Assembly: GCF_012524205.1 (NCBI RefSeq)
Contig: NZ_JABACI010000001.1
Location: forward strand, 1,240,001 to 1,304,000
Length of the DNA: 64,000 nucleotides
Origin: Microbacterium salsuginis
GTDB taxonomy: Bacteria > Actinomycetota > Actinomycetes > Actinomycetales > Microbacteriaceae
Reading direction: 5' to 3'
Shown here piece after piece: positions 32,480 through 41,512 of this stretch; the first letter of the stretch is position 1; every line of letters begins with the position of its first letter. The translations under genes and the position numbers were made by a program. The notes beneath the pieces were generated by a model. It was not told the origin of the DNA. It did not search any database and worked only from the letters and a program-made list of their open reading frames with translations.

Positions 32480-32508
32480 TTTACAACGTCGTAAACCGTG
32501 GCTAGCCT
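32480..32508 (+). promoter_or_regulatory. Predicted promoter of the rightward esterase gene, with operator O4
   Basis: TTTACA (32480-32485), a 17-bp spacer, then TAGCCT (32503-32508). The -35 box is the first half of operator O4, TTTACAACGTCGTAAA (32480-32495), so a bound LacI protein would block polymerase directly. Confidence 0.65.
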
Positions 32509-32563
32509 GGCGACGTCGGAGCCCGCGTCGAGGCACACGACGGCTATTCAAGGAGGAACAGCA

Positions 32564-34138
32564 ATGAGCGTTTTCCCACGGACGAATCACACGGGGGAGG
32601 CCCCGGGGGCGGTCGTCGCCCGTCGGCGCCATCGGCTCGTGAAGCCCTTCACGGCTCTCGGGCTGGCTACGGTCATGGTGCTCGGCACCGTCCCGTTGGC
32701 CGCCCAGGCCGCGGACCCGACACCGGGGCCGACCGTCTACGCGGACCCGAACTCGCCGACGGGCTACACCGGGCACTTCGTGTACCACAACCCCGACGCG
32801 ACGAGCGTGCGGTTCGTCGCCGACATCGTGCTGCGCAACTGGGCGGACCTGGCGGACCCGACGGTCTACCAGCCGTCGCAGTATCAGCCCGGCCTCATGC
32901 GCGGCGGCGGCGGATACGACGTCCAGATGACCAACGTCGGGAACGGCTACTGGGAGGTCGACGTGCCGCTCGCGGCCGGCGCGAACCAGTACTGGTTCTA
33001 CGTCGACAACAACACGAACCACTGGGTCGCCGACCCGGCGAACTCGCCGATCTTCGCGCCGGACGGGATCACCGGCACGGCACGGCGTGCGTTCAACAAG
33101 GTGTTCGTGCCGTACGACGCCGAGAAGCAGAACTTCGAGCCCCTCGCCGCGCGCCAGATCGAGCTTCCCCGTGAGGACTCCGCGAAGGGCGCGTGGAGCT
33201 ACGTCGAGGTCCCGGGTCTGCCCCCGCTGGGCGGCACCATCCCGCGCACCATCGGGGTGTACCTCCCGCCGGACTACGACCCCGACCGCGCTGAGCCGTA
33301 CAAGACGATCTACATGCAGCACGGCGGCGGCCAGGACCAGTCCGACTGGATGAACATGGGCAACGTCCCGGTCATCATGGACAACCTGCTCGACGACGGA
33401 ACCACCGAGCCCGCGGTCGTCATCACCACGAACACGAATTCCCTCGGACCCGTCGGGAACCAGGCCGTCCTCGGCGACGCGTACCCCAACCTGCGCAACG
33501 TCGTGATCCCGTTCGTCGAGGCCAACTACAACGTCTCGGCCGACGCGATCGACCGGGCGTTCGCGGGCCTGTCGGCAGGTTCCGCCGTCACCCAGAACCT
33601 GATCCGAGACGATGCCGACCAGTTCGGGTACTACGGCCCCTGGAGCGGTGGCGCGAGCGTCCCCGCTTCGACGCCGGACCTGCTCTACCCGTACATCCAC
33701 TTCGGCGGCGGCGCTTGGGACTTCGGTCTGCCCAACCCGAACTCGGTGGCGAACCTCGACAACGTCGGGTTCATCGAGAACACGACGGTCGCCGGTGCGC
33801 ACGACTTCAACGCCTGGAACCAGCTGTTCTCGATCTGGGCGCGTGACTATCTCTGGCACCCCGAGGCGTTCATCCAGGACGAGATCGGGCAGCTGAAGGA
33901 CAGCGTCGCGGCGACGAGCCTGAACGCGGGCAACAGGAACGCCCTCACGGTCAAGCTCGAGCAGGCGCTGAAGCTCGTCACCAACGGAGACAGCACCGGT
34001 GCCCTCGAGGTGCTGGATGGCTACGTCACGCAGGTGAGCGAGTTCCAGGCAGCCGGAAAGGTGACCGCGGAGCAGGCGACCGGGCTCACAACCCTGGCCG
34101 GCCAGATCACGTCCAACCTGAGCCACTGGCTGGAGTGA
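32564..34138 (+). CDS. Secreted CE1-type esterase with C-terminal FIMAH-like domain
   Basis: A 524-residue secreted protein. AAGGAGG precedes the ATG at 32564. A signal peptide (basic RRRHRLVK, core TALGLATVMVLGTVPLAAQA) leads to a beta-sandwich (YTGHFVYHNPDATSVRF), then an alpha/beta esterase with an HGGGQ strand, nucleophile S337 in GLSAGSA and a His in AGAHDFNAW. The last ~70 residues (LTVKLEQALKLVTNGDSTGAL and following) resemble the FIMAH / FIVAR-type helical bundle found at the ends of secreted carbohydrate enzymes. Likely a feruloyl or acetyl esterase acting on hemicellulose. Controlled by operators O3/O4. Confidence 0.87.
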   Translation: MSVFPRTNHTGEAPGAVVARRRHRLVKPFTALGLATVMVLGTVPLAAQAADPTPGPTVYADPNSPTGYTGHFVYHNPDATSVRFVADIVLRNWADLADPTVYQPSQYQPGLMRGGGGYDVQMTNVGNGYWEVDVPLAAGANQYWFYVDNNTNHWVADPANSPIFAPDGITGTARRAFNKVFVPYDAEKQNFEPLAARQIELPREDSAKGAWSYVEVPGLPPLGGTIPRTIGVYLPPDYDPDRAEPYKTIYMQHGGGQDQSDWMNMGNVPVIMDNLLDDGTTEPAVVITTNTNSLGPVGNQAVLGDAYPNLRNVVIPFVEANYNVSADAIDRAFAGLSAGSAVTQNLIRDDADQFGYYGPWSGGASVPASTPDLLYPYIHFGGGAWDFGLPNPNSVANLDNVGFIENTTVAGAHDFNAWNQLFSIWARDYLWHPEAFIQDEIGQLKDSVAATSLNAGNRNALTVKLEQALKLVTNGDSTGALEVLDGYVTQVSEFQAAGKVTAEQATGLTTLAGQITSNLSHWLE

Positions 34139-34200
34139 CCTCCCGCTGAGGGGGGCTGCGAGGACGCGTTCCGACAGCCCTCTTCCGGTCGGCATGGAAT

Positions 34201-34246
34201 GACGGATGCCTCGATCCGGCGCATGAGCCGGGTCGAGGCATCCGTC
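34201..34246. terminator. Very strong bidirectional terminator hairpin
   Basis: A 20-bp stem (left arm starts GACGGATGCCTCGA; one T-G wobble) around a 6-nt GCATGA loop, between the convergent esterase and LacI genes. Confidence 0.8.
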
Positions 34247-34255
34247 GCCTGTGTC

Positions 34256-35272
34256 CTAGACGCCGATCGCGGGTGGCGGGGCTGTCGAATCCCGCACGAC
34301 GAGGCGGGTGGCAAGCTCCACACGGGTGACCTCCGGAGGCACGTCGTCCAGGAGCTGGAGCACGATGCGCGTGGCCTGTTCGGCCATCTCTCGCAGCGGC
34401 TGATGGATCGTCGTCAGCCGGGGGCTGGCCAGTCCGGCGACCGCGAGGTCGTCGAATCCCACGACCGACAGGTCGCGCGGCACGTCGAGCCCGATCGCCC
34501 GGGCGGCGTGCAGCACCCCGAGCGCCTGCACGTCGTTCCCCGCGAAGATCGCGGTCGGCGGATCGGGCAGCCGCAGCAGCTCGCGCGCGTGCCGCTCAGC
34601 CGCCTCGCGCTGGAAGTCGCCGTAGCGGATCCATCCCGCCTCGATCTCGATCCCGGCGGACGTCATCGCCGCGCGATACCCGTCCAGCCGCGCGAGCGCG
34701 CACATGACGTCCTCGGGGCCGGTGATGGCCGCGATGCGGCGATGGCCGAGCTCCAGCAGATGCCTCGTGGCGGTCAGGCCGCCCGACCAGTTGGCCGAAC
34801 CGACAGAGGGGATGCCGGGCGCCGGATCGCCCGCGGGATCGATGATGACGAACGGGATGCCGCGGGCATCGAGCATCGCGCGCTGCTCAGGCGAGATGCC
34901 GGCGAAGAGCAGGATGATCCCGGTCGGCCCGCGGCGCACGACGGAGTCGAGCCACTCCGGACCAGGGGCCCGTCGATCACCCGTGACGGAGAGAGTGATC
35001 GCAAGTCCGACGTCGGCCGCGCTCTCGCGGACGCCTTCGATGATCGCCAGTGCCCAGTCGCCGTCGAGTTCATGCAGGACGACTTCGATGTACTCGCGTC
35101 GCTTCCTGCTCTTGCGTCGGCGATAGCCGCTGCTTCGGAGGCTGTCTTCGACCAGCGCGCGCGTCGCGGATGAGACGTCTGTCGCGCCGTTGAGCACCTT
35201 CGAGATCGTCGTCATCGACACCCCGGTCTGGGCTGCGATCTCTTTGAGGGTCACCCGCTGGTTGCGAGTCAT
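34256..35272 (-). CDS. LacI-family regulator, last gene of the arabinose-type operon
   Basis: A 338-residue LacI/GalR regulator with helix-turn-helix VTLKEIAAQTGVSMTTISKVLN, a basic hinge (YRRRKSRKRREYIE) and sensor domain ending LVVRDSTAPPP. It follows GH51 by 12 bp in the operon of binding protein, two permeases and GH51. With the second LacI at 40.4 kb, the locus has two candidate repressors for the ACAACGTNGT operators. The expected sugar is arabinose, xylose or an oligomer. Which regulator binds which site is open. Confidence 0.9.
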   Translation of the reverse strand: MTRNQRVTLKEIAAQTGVSMTTISKVLNGATDVSSATRALVEDSLRSSGYRRRKSRKRREYIEVVLHELDGDWALAIIEGVRESAADVGLAITLSVTGDRRAPGPEWLDSVVRRGPTGIILLFAGISPEQRAMLDARGIPFVIIDPAGDPAPGIPSVGSANWSGGLTATRHLLELGHRRIAAITGPEDVMCALARLDGYRAAMTSAGIEIEAGWIRYGDFQREAAERHARELLRLPDPPTAIFAGNDVQALGVLHAARAIGLDVPRDLSVVGFDDLAVAGLASPRLTTIHQPLREMAEQATRIVLQLLDDVPPEVTRVELATRLVVRDSTAPPPAIGV

Positions 35273-35284
35273 GTCGCCCCCGAA

Positions 35285-36796
35285 TCACTCGAGCGTGAGC
35301 ACCGTCCACGAGACGGGCGGGAGGGTGATGCGAACGGTCCCCTCGCCGAGCTCGACCGATGTGTTCTGCCTCGGCCGCACACGGTCAGGATCCTCGAGCG
35401 TGTTCGCCGCATGGATGTCCTCGTCGAAGACCGAGGTGGCCTCCGCCCGCGAGACGCCGCCGAGGGCGAGGGTGTCGATCTCGAGCGTCACCTCCTCGGT
35501 CAGGCTCCGGTTGACCGCGAAGACCGTGGTGCCGCCGCCGTTCGCGTCGTGCGTCGCCACCGCGTCCACGAGCGGCACGGTGCCGTAGAGCTCCGTGTCG
35601 TAGGTGGGACTGTCGAGTTTCAGCTCGAGAGCGACATCCCGCGCGTGCGACGAGGTGAGCGAGAAGGGGAAGAAGGTGGTCTGACGCCACGCAGGTCCGC
35701 CCGGCTCCGTCATGATCGGTGCGATGACGTTGACCAGCTGAGCGAGGCTCGCCGCCGTCACGCGGTCGGCATGACGGATGAGCGAGATCATGAGGTTGCC
35801 GAAGACGACGGCATCCAGCACCGAATAGGAGTTCTCGAGCAGGCGCGGCGCGACCGGCCAGTTGTCGACATCCGTGATCCGCTCCACCTCCTGGTAGCGG
35901 GACTGGTACCAGACGTTCCACTCGTCGAACGAGATGTTGATGGACTTGTCGCTGCCCCGGATCGCCTTCACGTGATCGGCCGTCGCCACGACGGCCTCGA
36001 TGAAGCGGTCCATGTTGACGGCGGAAGCCAGGAAGCTCCCGTAGTCCTCACCCTTGGGCTCGTAGTAGGCGTGGCACGAGATGTAGTCGACGTTGTCGTA
36101 GGTCTTCTCGAGCACGACGCGTTCCCACTCCCCGAACGTCGGCATCTGCGCGCTCGAGCTGCCGCAGACCACGAGCTCGAGGTCCGGGTCGACCTGCCGC
36201 ATGGCGCTCGCCGTGGCCGCGGCGAGCTGTGCGTACTGCTCGGCCGTGCTGTGTCCGAGCTGCCACGGACCGTCCATCTCATTGCCCAGGCACCACATCC
36301 GGATGTTGTGAGGCTCGGGGTGCCCGTTGGCGACCCGCTGATCCGACAAGCGCGTCCCGGAGCGGTGGTTGGCGTACTCCAGCACGTCCAGCGCTTCGAG
36401 CACCCCCCGCGTGCCGAGGTTGACCGCGTACATCATCTCGCCGCCGACCTTCTCCAGCCACGTCGCGAACTCGTCGAGCCCGATCTCGTTGGTCTCGGTC
36501 GAGTGCCAGGCAAGGTCCAGCCGCCGGGGCCGTTCCTCGCGCGGCCCGATGCCGTCCTCCCACCGATAGCCCGAGACGAAGTTGCCGCCGGGATACCGGA
36601 CGGTCGAGACGCCGAGCTCCTTGACCAGCTCCACCACGTCGGCACGGAAGCCGTGCTCGTCGGCGGTCGGGTGCGACGGTTCATGGATGCCGTCATACAC
36701 GCAGCGGCCCAGGTGCTCGACGAACGAGCCGAACAGACGCCGATTGACGACTCCGACCTCGAAGTGCGGGTCGATGGTGAGGTGTGCGCGGATCAT
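35285..36796 (-). CDS. abfA: GH51 alpha-L-arabinofuranosidase
   Basis: A 503-residue cytoplasmic retaining arabinofuranosidase, typical length for GH51. The N-terminal strand FGSFVEHLGRCVYDGIHEP and TVRYPGGNFVSGYRWEDGIG (parts TVRYPGGN and SGYRWEDGIG) are characteristic. Acid/base E173 is in CLGNEMDGPW; nucleophile E292 is in SFDEWNVWYQ. A C-terminal beta-sandwich follows the barrel. No signal peptide, so it cleaves arabinose from oligosaccharides imported by the transporter encoded upstream. In operon with two permeases (52 bp gap) and a LacI gene. Function well supported. Confidence 0.95.
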   Translation of the reverse strand: MIRAHLTIDPHFEVGVVNRRLFGSFVEHLGRCVYDGIHEPSHPTADEHGFRADVVELVKELGVSTVRYPGGNFVSGYRWEDGIGPREERPRRLDLAWHSTETNEIGLDEFATWLEKVGGEMMYAVNLGTRGVLEALDVLEYANHRSGTRLSDQRVANGHPEPHNIRMWCLGNEMDGPWQLGHSTAEQYAQLAAATASAMRQVDPDLELVVCGSSSAQMPTFGEWERVVLEKTYDNVDYISCHAYYEPKGEDYGSFLASAVNMDRFIEAVVATADHVKAIRGSDKSINISFDEWNVWYQSRYQEVERITDVDNWPVAPRLLENSYSVLDAVVFGNLMISLIRHADRVTAASLAQLVNVIAPIMTEPGGPAWRQTTFFPFSLTSSHARDVALELKLDSPTYDTELYGTVPLVDAVATHDANGGGTTVFAVNRSLTEEVTLEIDTLALGGVSRAEATSVFDEDIHAANTLEDPDRVRPRQNTSVELGEGTVRITLPPVSWTVLTLE

Positions 36797-36848
36797 GCTT
36801 CTCTTCCAGGGCAGGCGGAACGGGAACGAGGGGGCGAGGGGAGCCGGC

Positions 36849-37775
36849 TCACTTCAGGCTTCCGATTGCGAGTCCGCCTTGCCAGTACTTCTGCAGCGTC
36901 AAGAAGGCGATGATCAGCGGGATCACCGAGACCAGCGAGCCGAGCACGATGATGCTCCACAGGCTCTGACCCCCGGCCGCGCCGTAGGTCGAGGCGGTGG
37001 ACTGCCAGAGCCCGATGCCCACGGTCACCGGGAAGAGGCGGTTGTCCGATAGCATGACGAGCGGCAGGAAGTAGTTGTTCCAGGACGCCACGACCGACAG
37101 CAGCAGCACCGTCACGATCGCCGGACGAAGCAGCGGCAGCGCCACGACGAAGAAGGAGCGGAACTCTCCCGCGCCGTCGACCCGGGCGGCATCCAGGAGC
37201 TCGTCGGGCACCGAATCGCGCGCGTACACGTTCATGAGGTACACGCCGAACGGATTGAGCAGCGACGGCAGGATCACGGCCCAGATCGTGTTGGTCCAGC
37301 CGACCTGCGCGAACAGCACGAATGTCGGGATCACCAGCGCGGTCGTGGGCACCATCACGGCGCCGAGCAGGATGGCGAACGACAGGCTCCGTCCCCCGAA
37401 GCGGTACTTCGCGAAGCCGTAGCCGGCGAGCACGGACAGCACCGTCGCACCGACGCCGCCCACGATCGCGTAGAGGGCGGAGTTCGCGAGCCAGCGCGCG
37501 TAGATCCCTCCGCCGTAGGTGAACAGGTCGATGAAGTTCTGGACGTAGTTGATGTCCGAGGCGAACCAGAGCGAGCTGCCGCCTCCGAACAGGCCGGCCG
37601 AGCTCTTCGAGCTGTTCACGATGACCCACCAGAAGGGGATCAGGAAGTAGATCATCAGCAGGGCCAGCACGATGTTCAGCGACACGCGTCCGCGGGTCCG
37701 GGGAGCCCGCCGGCGTTCGACGAGGCGGCCCGGCGTCCGGCGCGTGACGATGCGCTCGGTGGGGGTGACGCTCAT
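36849..37775 (-). CDS. Carbohydrate ABC transporter permease, MalG type
   Basis: A 308-residue membrane permease with about six helices (first: LNIVLALLMIYFLIPFWWVI). EAA loop: ELLDAARVDGAGEFRSFFVVALPLL. The start overlaps the stop of the MalF-type partner (ATGA). N-terminal region is Arg-rich. Together with the partner and the binding lipoprotein it would import arabino- or xylo-oligosaccharides; no ATPase is encoded nearby. Confidence 0.93.
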   Translation of the reverse strand: MSVTPTERIVTRRTPGRLVERRRAPRTRGRVSLNIVLALLMIYFLIPFWWVIVNSSKSSAGLFGGGSSLWFASDINYVQNFIDLFTYGGGIYARWLANSALYAIVGGVGATVLSVLAGYGFAKYRFGGRSLSFAILLGAVMVPTTALVIPTFVLFAQVGWTNTIWAVILPSLLNPFGVYLMNVYARDSVPDELLDAARVDGAGEFRSFFVVALPLLRPAIVTVLLLSVVASWNNYFLPLVMLSDNRLFPVTVGIGLWQSTASTYGAAGGQSLWSIIVLGSLVSVIPLIIAFLTLQKYWQGGLAIGSLK

Positions 37776-38701
37776 GAGAAGATGCTCCCTCGCTTGCGGG
37801 TGGCGAACAGGAAGATGTACACGCAGAGGAACACGACAGCGCCCAGGGCGAACGAGATCGCGGAGCCGTAGTTGTAGTTCGCCAGCGAGAACGCCTGCTG
37901 ATAGGCGTACATGTTCGGGGTGAAGTCGTCGGGGATGGCTCCCGCGGCGAGCTGCTGCAGGATCTTCGGCTCGTTGAAGAACTGCAGTGTGCCGATGAGG
38001 GCGAAGACGAGGATCAGCAGTAGCGCCGGTGCCAGCAGCGGGATCTTGATCCGCAGGACGATCTGCCACTGGGACGCGCCGTCGATGCGCGCCGCCTCGT
38101 ACAGGGTGGGATCGATGCCCTGCAGTGCGGCGTACAGGATGATCATGTAGTAGCCGGCCCATTGCCACGTGACGATGTTGAGCAGGCCGTAGAAGATCAG
38201 GCCGCGACTCAGGAAATCAGGGGCCGTCGCGCCGAATGTTTCGAAGAGCTCCGCGAGCGGACCGAAGTTGTCGCTGTAGAGGAACCCCCACATCAGGGCG
38301 CCGATCACGGTCGGGATCGCGTACGGCATGAAGATCATGAGGCGCGAGAACCGCGCGAAGCGCGAGACGACGATGTCGAGCATCAGCGCGATCGCGAGCG
38401 AGACCGCCATCTGCAGCGGGATGAGCACGAGCGAGAAGCGGATGACGAACCACACGCCGTCCAGGAAGGACGGGTCGGTGAACGCCTTGGCGTAGTTGCC
38501 GAACAGGACGAACCGCGTCCCGCCGATCAGCGACTTCTGGAAGAGGCTCAGGTAGAGGGCGAAGCCGATCGGCAGCACGAGGAACGCCAGGAAGACGATC
38601 GCGAACGGACCGACGAAGAGCCAGCCGGTGCGATTCTGGCGCGCGTTGGTCGAGCGCCGGTGCCCCTTCTTCGTCAGGGGACTTGCTGTTGAGGCAGTCA
38701 T
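37772..38701 (-). CDS. Carbohydrate ABC transporter permease, MalF type
   Basis: A 309-residue membrane permease. First helix GWLFVGPFAIVFLAFLVLPIG; EAA loop TLYEAARIDGASQWQIVLRIKIPLL. The ATG at 38701 follows GGAGAAATC. It lies 73 bp downstream of the binding-protein gene, with a hairpin between them, and overlaps the next permease by 4 bp. Confidence 0.93.
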   Translation of the reverse strand: MTASTASPLTKKGHRRSTNARQNRTGWLFVGPFAIVFLAFLVLPIGFALYLSLFQKSLIGGTRFVLFGNYAKAFTDPSFLDGVWFVIRFSLVLIPLQMAVSLAIALMLDIVVSRFARFSRLMIFMPYAIPTVIGALMWGFLYSDNFGPLAELFETFGATAPDFLSRGLIFYGLLNIVTWQWAGYYMIILYAALQGIDPTLYEAARIDGASQWQIVLRIKIPLLAPALLLILVFALIGTLQFFNEPKILQQLAAGAIPDDFTPNMYAYQQAFSLANYNYGSAISFALGAVVFLCVYIFLFATRKRGSIFS

Positions 38702-38731
38702 GATTTCTCCGGGTAGGTGAAGGGATGACCG

Positions 38732-38763
38732 AGGGCCGGCCCGCGTGAGCACGGACCGGCCCC
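38732..38763 (-). terminator. Hairpin between binding-protein and permease genes
   Basis: On the minus strand GGGCCGG-T-CCGTG, loop CTCA, CGCGG-G-CCGGCCC (13 bp allowing G-T pairs). Same position in the operon as the hairpin at 13.8 kb, so probably a partial terminator that favours the binding protein. Confidence 0.55.
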
Positions 38764-38774
38764 CGGCTTTCAGG

Positions 38775-40139
38775 TCACTTGACGGTGAACCCCTGTTCCT
38801 CCGCGTAGGCCACGACCGCTTCCTGCAGGGCGTCCGCCGCTTCCGAGCCGGTTGCGGACCCCTCGTTGATCCGGGCGATCTGCTCCGTGAGCTGCGAGTA
38901 GTAGAACTGCCCGATCGGGGTGTAGGTCATGCCCTCGTAGGCGTTCGCCGCCGGCACGTACACCTCCTTGTTGGCCTGCTGGCCGCTGAAGAAGGGCACC
39001 TCGTAGTCGAGGAACTCCGGCGACTCGAGCACGTTGACGTTCAGCGGGAAGATGATCTGGTTCTGCCAGCCGTCATCCAGCGAGGCCTGGTCCGCGTAGA
39101 CGCCGAACGCGACCTTGGCGGCCAGTTCGGGGTCGCTCGCCTGGCTCGAGACCGAGAAGGCGGAGCCGCCCCAGTTGATCGCGATCGGGTTGTTCGCGTC
39201 CCACTGCGGCATCGGGGCGGTTGCCCAGACACCGGCGTCCGCACCCTCGCCGACGCCCGCGCCCTGCAGGTAGCCGGGGGCCCACGCGGCCGAGAGGTAC
39301 GTGGCGTAGTCGCCACCGATGACGCCCGCGATGTACTCGGGGGTGAACTGGTCCTCGGTGCCGACCAGCCCCTTCTCGACCAGGCCGCTCCAGTAGTCGA
39401 GGACCTCCTTGATCTCGGGGCTGTTGAGGTTGATCCCGATCTCGCCCTCGTTGGCGGGGTCGTACTCGAACGGCTGCGCGCCGTTCTGGTACATCAGCGC
39501 CGTCGTCGCTGCGGGCTGGTTCGCGGCGAAGCTAGCGAAGACCGGGCCCCCGGCATCCTTCACGGCCTGGGCCGTCGCCTCGAACTCCTCCCACGTCGTC
39601 GGCGGGGTGACGCCGTACTGCTCGAAGATGTCGGTGCGGTAGATCATGCCCATCGGGCCGCCGTCGACCGGAGCACCGTAGATGCCCTCGCCGACCGAGA
39701 CGTCCTTCCACGCGCCCTCACTGAAGTTGTCCTTCACGTCCTCGTAACCGAGGTCGTTCAGCTCGACGAGGGCCTCCTGCGCCTGGAAGGTCGCGATGCG
39801 GTCCGCCTCGACCATCATGACGTCCGGCGCACCGCTGCCCGCCGAGATGGCGGTCTGGAACTTGTCGTACGCGTCGCCGCCGGCGCCGGCGTTCGTCCAG
39901 CAGACCTGGACCTCGTCGTTCTCCTCGTTGAAGTTGTCGACGACGAGCTCCATGTTGGGGTACCACGCCCACATGGTGACGACGGGAAGGTCTTCCTTGG
40001 GGATCGTGTTGGTGCAGTTCGTCGCGGCGTCGCCGCCACCACCATCGGCGTTGCCACCGTCGCCGCCGGGCGAGCAGGCGGCGAGGGCGCCGAGCATGGC
40101 GAGCGTCGTGACCGCAGTAAGGACGTGCTTCGTCTTCAC
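38775..40139 (-). CDS. Sugar ABC transporter substrate-binding lipoprotein
   Basis: A 454-residue lipoprotein with lipobox LAAC near residue 22 and a Gly/Asp-rich linker (SPGGDGGNADGGGGDAA), then the family-1 binding fold (PVVTMWAWYPNMELVVDNFN in its first strand and helix). Starts with GTG after AAAGGAA. First gene of the operon with two permeases, GH51 and LacI. A perfect 16-bp palindrome (40232-40247) lies 93 bp upstream. Substrate inferred as an arabinose-containing oligosaccharide from the operon content. Confidence 0.93.
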   Translation of the reverse strand: MKTKHVLTAVTTLAMLGALAACSPGGDGGNADGGGGDAATNCTNTIPKEDLPVVTMWAWYPNMELVVDNFNEENDEVQVCWTNAGAGGDAYDKFQTAISAGSGAPDVMMVEADRIATFQAQEALVELNDLGYEDVKDNFSEGAWKDVSVGEGIYGAPVDGGPMGMIYRTDIFEQYGVTPPTTWEEFEATAQAVKDAGGPVFASFAANQPAATTALMYQNGAQPFEYDPANEGEIGINLNSPEIKEVLDYWSGLVEKGLVGTEDQFTPEYIAGVIGGDYATYLSAAWAPGYLQGAGVGEGADAGVWATAPMPQWDANNPIAINWGGSAFSVSSQASDPELAAKVAFGVYADQASLDDGWQNQIIFPLNVNVLESPEFLDYEVPFFSGQQANKEVYVPAANAYEGMTYTPIGQFYYSQLTEQIARINEGSATGSEAADALQEAVVAYAEEQGFTVK

Positions 40140-40231
40140 TGGAGTTTCCTTTCGATTGCGGGACTTCTTCGTCGGTGCGCGACCGTCGCGAGAGTCAGCC
40201 GCTCGGGAAGCGGGCCGAAACTCGGGTTCGG

Positions 40232-40247
40232 TCTACAACGTTGTAGA
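40232..40247. promoter_or_regulatory. LacI-type operator, perfect palindrome
   Basis: TCTACAACGTTGTAGA, perfectly symmetric, in the 308-bp gap between the leftward transporter operon and the rightward LacI gene. Shares the ACAACGTNGT core with the esterase-region operators 8 kb away. Confidence 0.75.
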
Positions 40248-40332
40248 ACAACATTTGCAGACACCTTCCCACCGGGTGCACGCCACTGTCAAGACCATTC
40301 CGAAAAATCCTGGGGCGGTTGCGAAACTTCGC

Positions 40333-40348
40333 ATTGCAACGATGTAGA
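40333..40348. promoter_or_regulatory. Second, weaker operator near the LacI promoter
   Basis: ATTGCAACGATGTAGA matches the palindrome at 40232 in 12 of 16 positions. It overlaps the -10 region of a possible rightward promoter (TTGCGA at 40319-40324, TGTAGA at 40343-40348), so the regulator may repress itself. Confidence 0.5.
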
Positions 40349-40447
40349 TTCGTCGGATGCTGTCCTGCGATGCGAGCCTTCCGCCACCGCGATGCGGACG
40401 TCGGGCGCAGTAGAGTGAGACATCCACAGGGGAAAGCGGGAGCGTCG

Positions 40448-41491
40448 ATGGGACCGACGATGCACGACGTCGCCCGGGTGGCGGGCGTCTCGATCAAGAC
40501 GGTCTCGAACGTCATCAACGACTATCCGCACGTGCGCCCAGGGACACGCGATCGGGTGATCGAGGCCATCGAGCAGCTCGATTACCGGCCGAACCTGTCG
40601 GCACGCGGTCTGCGATCCGGTCGCACCGGAGTCATCGGACTCGCCGTCCCCTCGCTTCGCGAGAACTACTTCGCCGAGCTCGCCGATGCCGTCATCCGCG
40701 CCGCCGAGAAGCGCGGACTGGGAGTGATGGTGGAGCAGACCAGCGGTCAGCGCGACGCCGAGCTGCGGGCGGTGGCGAGCAGCCGGCCCCGGTTCCTCGA
40801 CGGGCTGCTTTTCAGCCCGGTCAGCCTGGGCCAGGAGGATGCGCCGGCCCTGTCGGTCGACGGGCCTCTCGTGCTTCTCGGTGAGCGGATCTTCGGCGGC
40901 CCGACCGACCACGTCACGATGCACAACATGTCGTCGGCACAGGCAGCCGTGGAGCACCTGCTGTCGATCGGCCGGCGGCGCATCGCTCTCGTGGGCGCCG
41001 ATCTGCACGGCGGCGAAGAGCCCAGCTCGGCCAACCTGCGTCTGAAGGGTTACGTGCGGGCCCTCGAGCAGGCGGGGATCGAGCTGGATCCGACTCTCGT
41101 GCGTACGACGGAGATGTCCCGGTGGAACCGCGCCGGCGGTGCGGCGGCGATCCACGTCATGGTTCGCGAGGGCGTCGCCTTCGATGCGGTGTTCGCACTC
41201 AGCGACACGCTCGGCCTCGGTGTGCTGCGCGCGCTCCGCGAAGAAGGCATCACCGTTCCGGACGACGTCGCCGTCATCGGCTTCGACAACATCGATGAGA
41301 GCAGGTACTCGGTGCCCTCGATGACCACGGTCGACCCCGGCAGGGACGAGATCGCCGCGATCGCGGTCGACCGGCTCATCGAGCGCATCAACGAGAAGGG
41401 CGAGCGGCGCCCGCCCGAGACCTTCAAGCCCGCCTTCCGCATCGTCGCTCGCGAGTCGACCGGCTTCGCGAGCGCCGACGACGACGAGTAG
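40448..41491 (+). CDS. LacI-family regulator of the arabinose-type transporter operon
   Basis: A 347-residue LacI/GalR regulator: helix-turn-helix TMHDVARVAGVSIKTVSNVIN, hinge RPNLSARGLRSGRTG, sensor domain ending FRIVARESTGFA. The ATG at 40448 follows GCGGGAG; upstream in-frame ATGs would put the operator inside the gene. Divergent from the binding-protein operon, with a perfect operator between them. Best candidate for the repressor of that operon, and possibly of the two esterase genes whose operators share the same core. Confidence 0.9.
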   Translation: MGPTMHDVARVAGVSIKTVSNVINDYPHVRPGTRDRVIEAIEQLDYRPNLSARGLRSGRTGVIGLAVPSLRENYFAELADAVIRAAEKRGLGVMVEQTSGQRDAELRAVASSRPRFLDGLLFSPVSLGQEDAPALSVDGPLVLLGERIFGGPTDHVTMHNMSSAQAAVEHLLSIGRRRIALVGADLHGGEEPSSANLRLKGYVRALEQAGIELDPTLVRTTEMSRWNRAGGAAAIHVMVREGVAFDAVFALSDTLGLGVLRALREEGITVPDDVAVIGFDNIDESRYSVPSMTTVDPGRDEIAAIAVDRLIERINEKGERRPPETFKPAFRIVARESTGFASADDDE

Positions 41492-41511
41492 GACGGGCCA
41501 GGGCCCCCGTC
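41492..41511. terminator. Short hairpin between LacI and putA (convergent)
   Basis: GACGGG and CCCGTC, 8-nt loop. The 21-bp gap between the two stop codons holds little else. Confidence 0.4.
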
Positions 41512-41512
41512 G

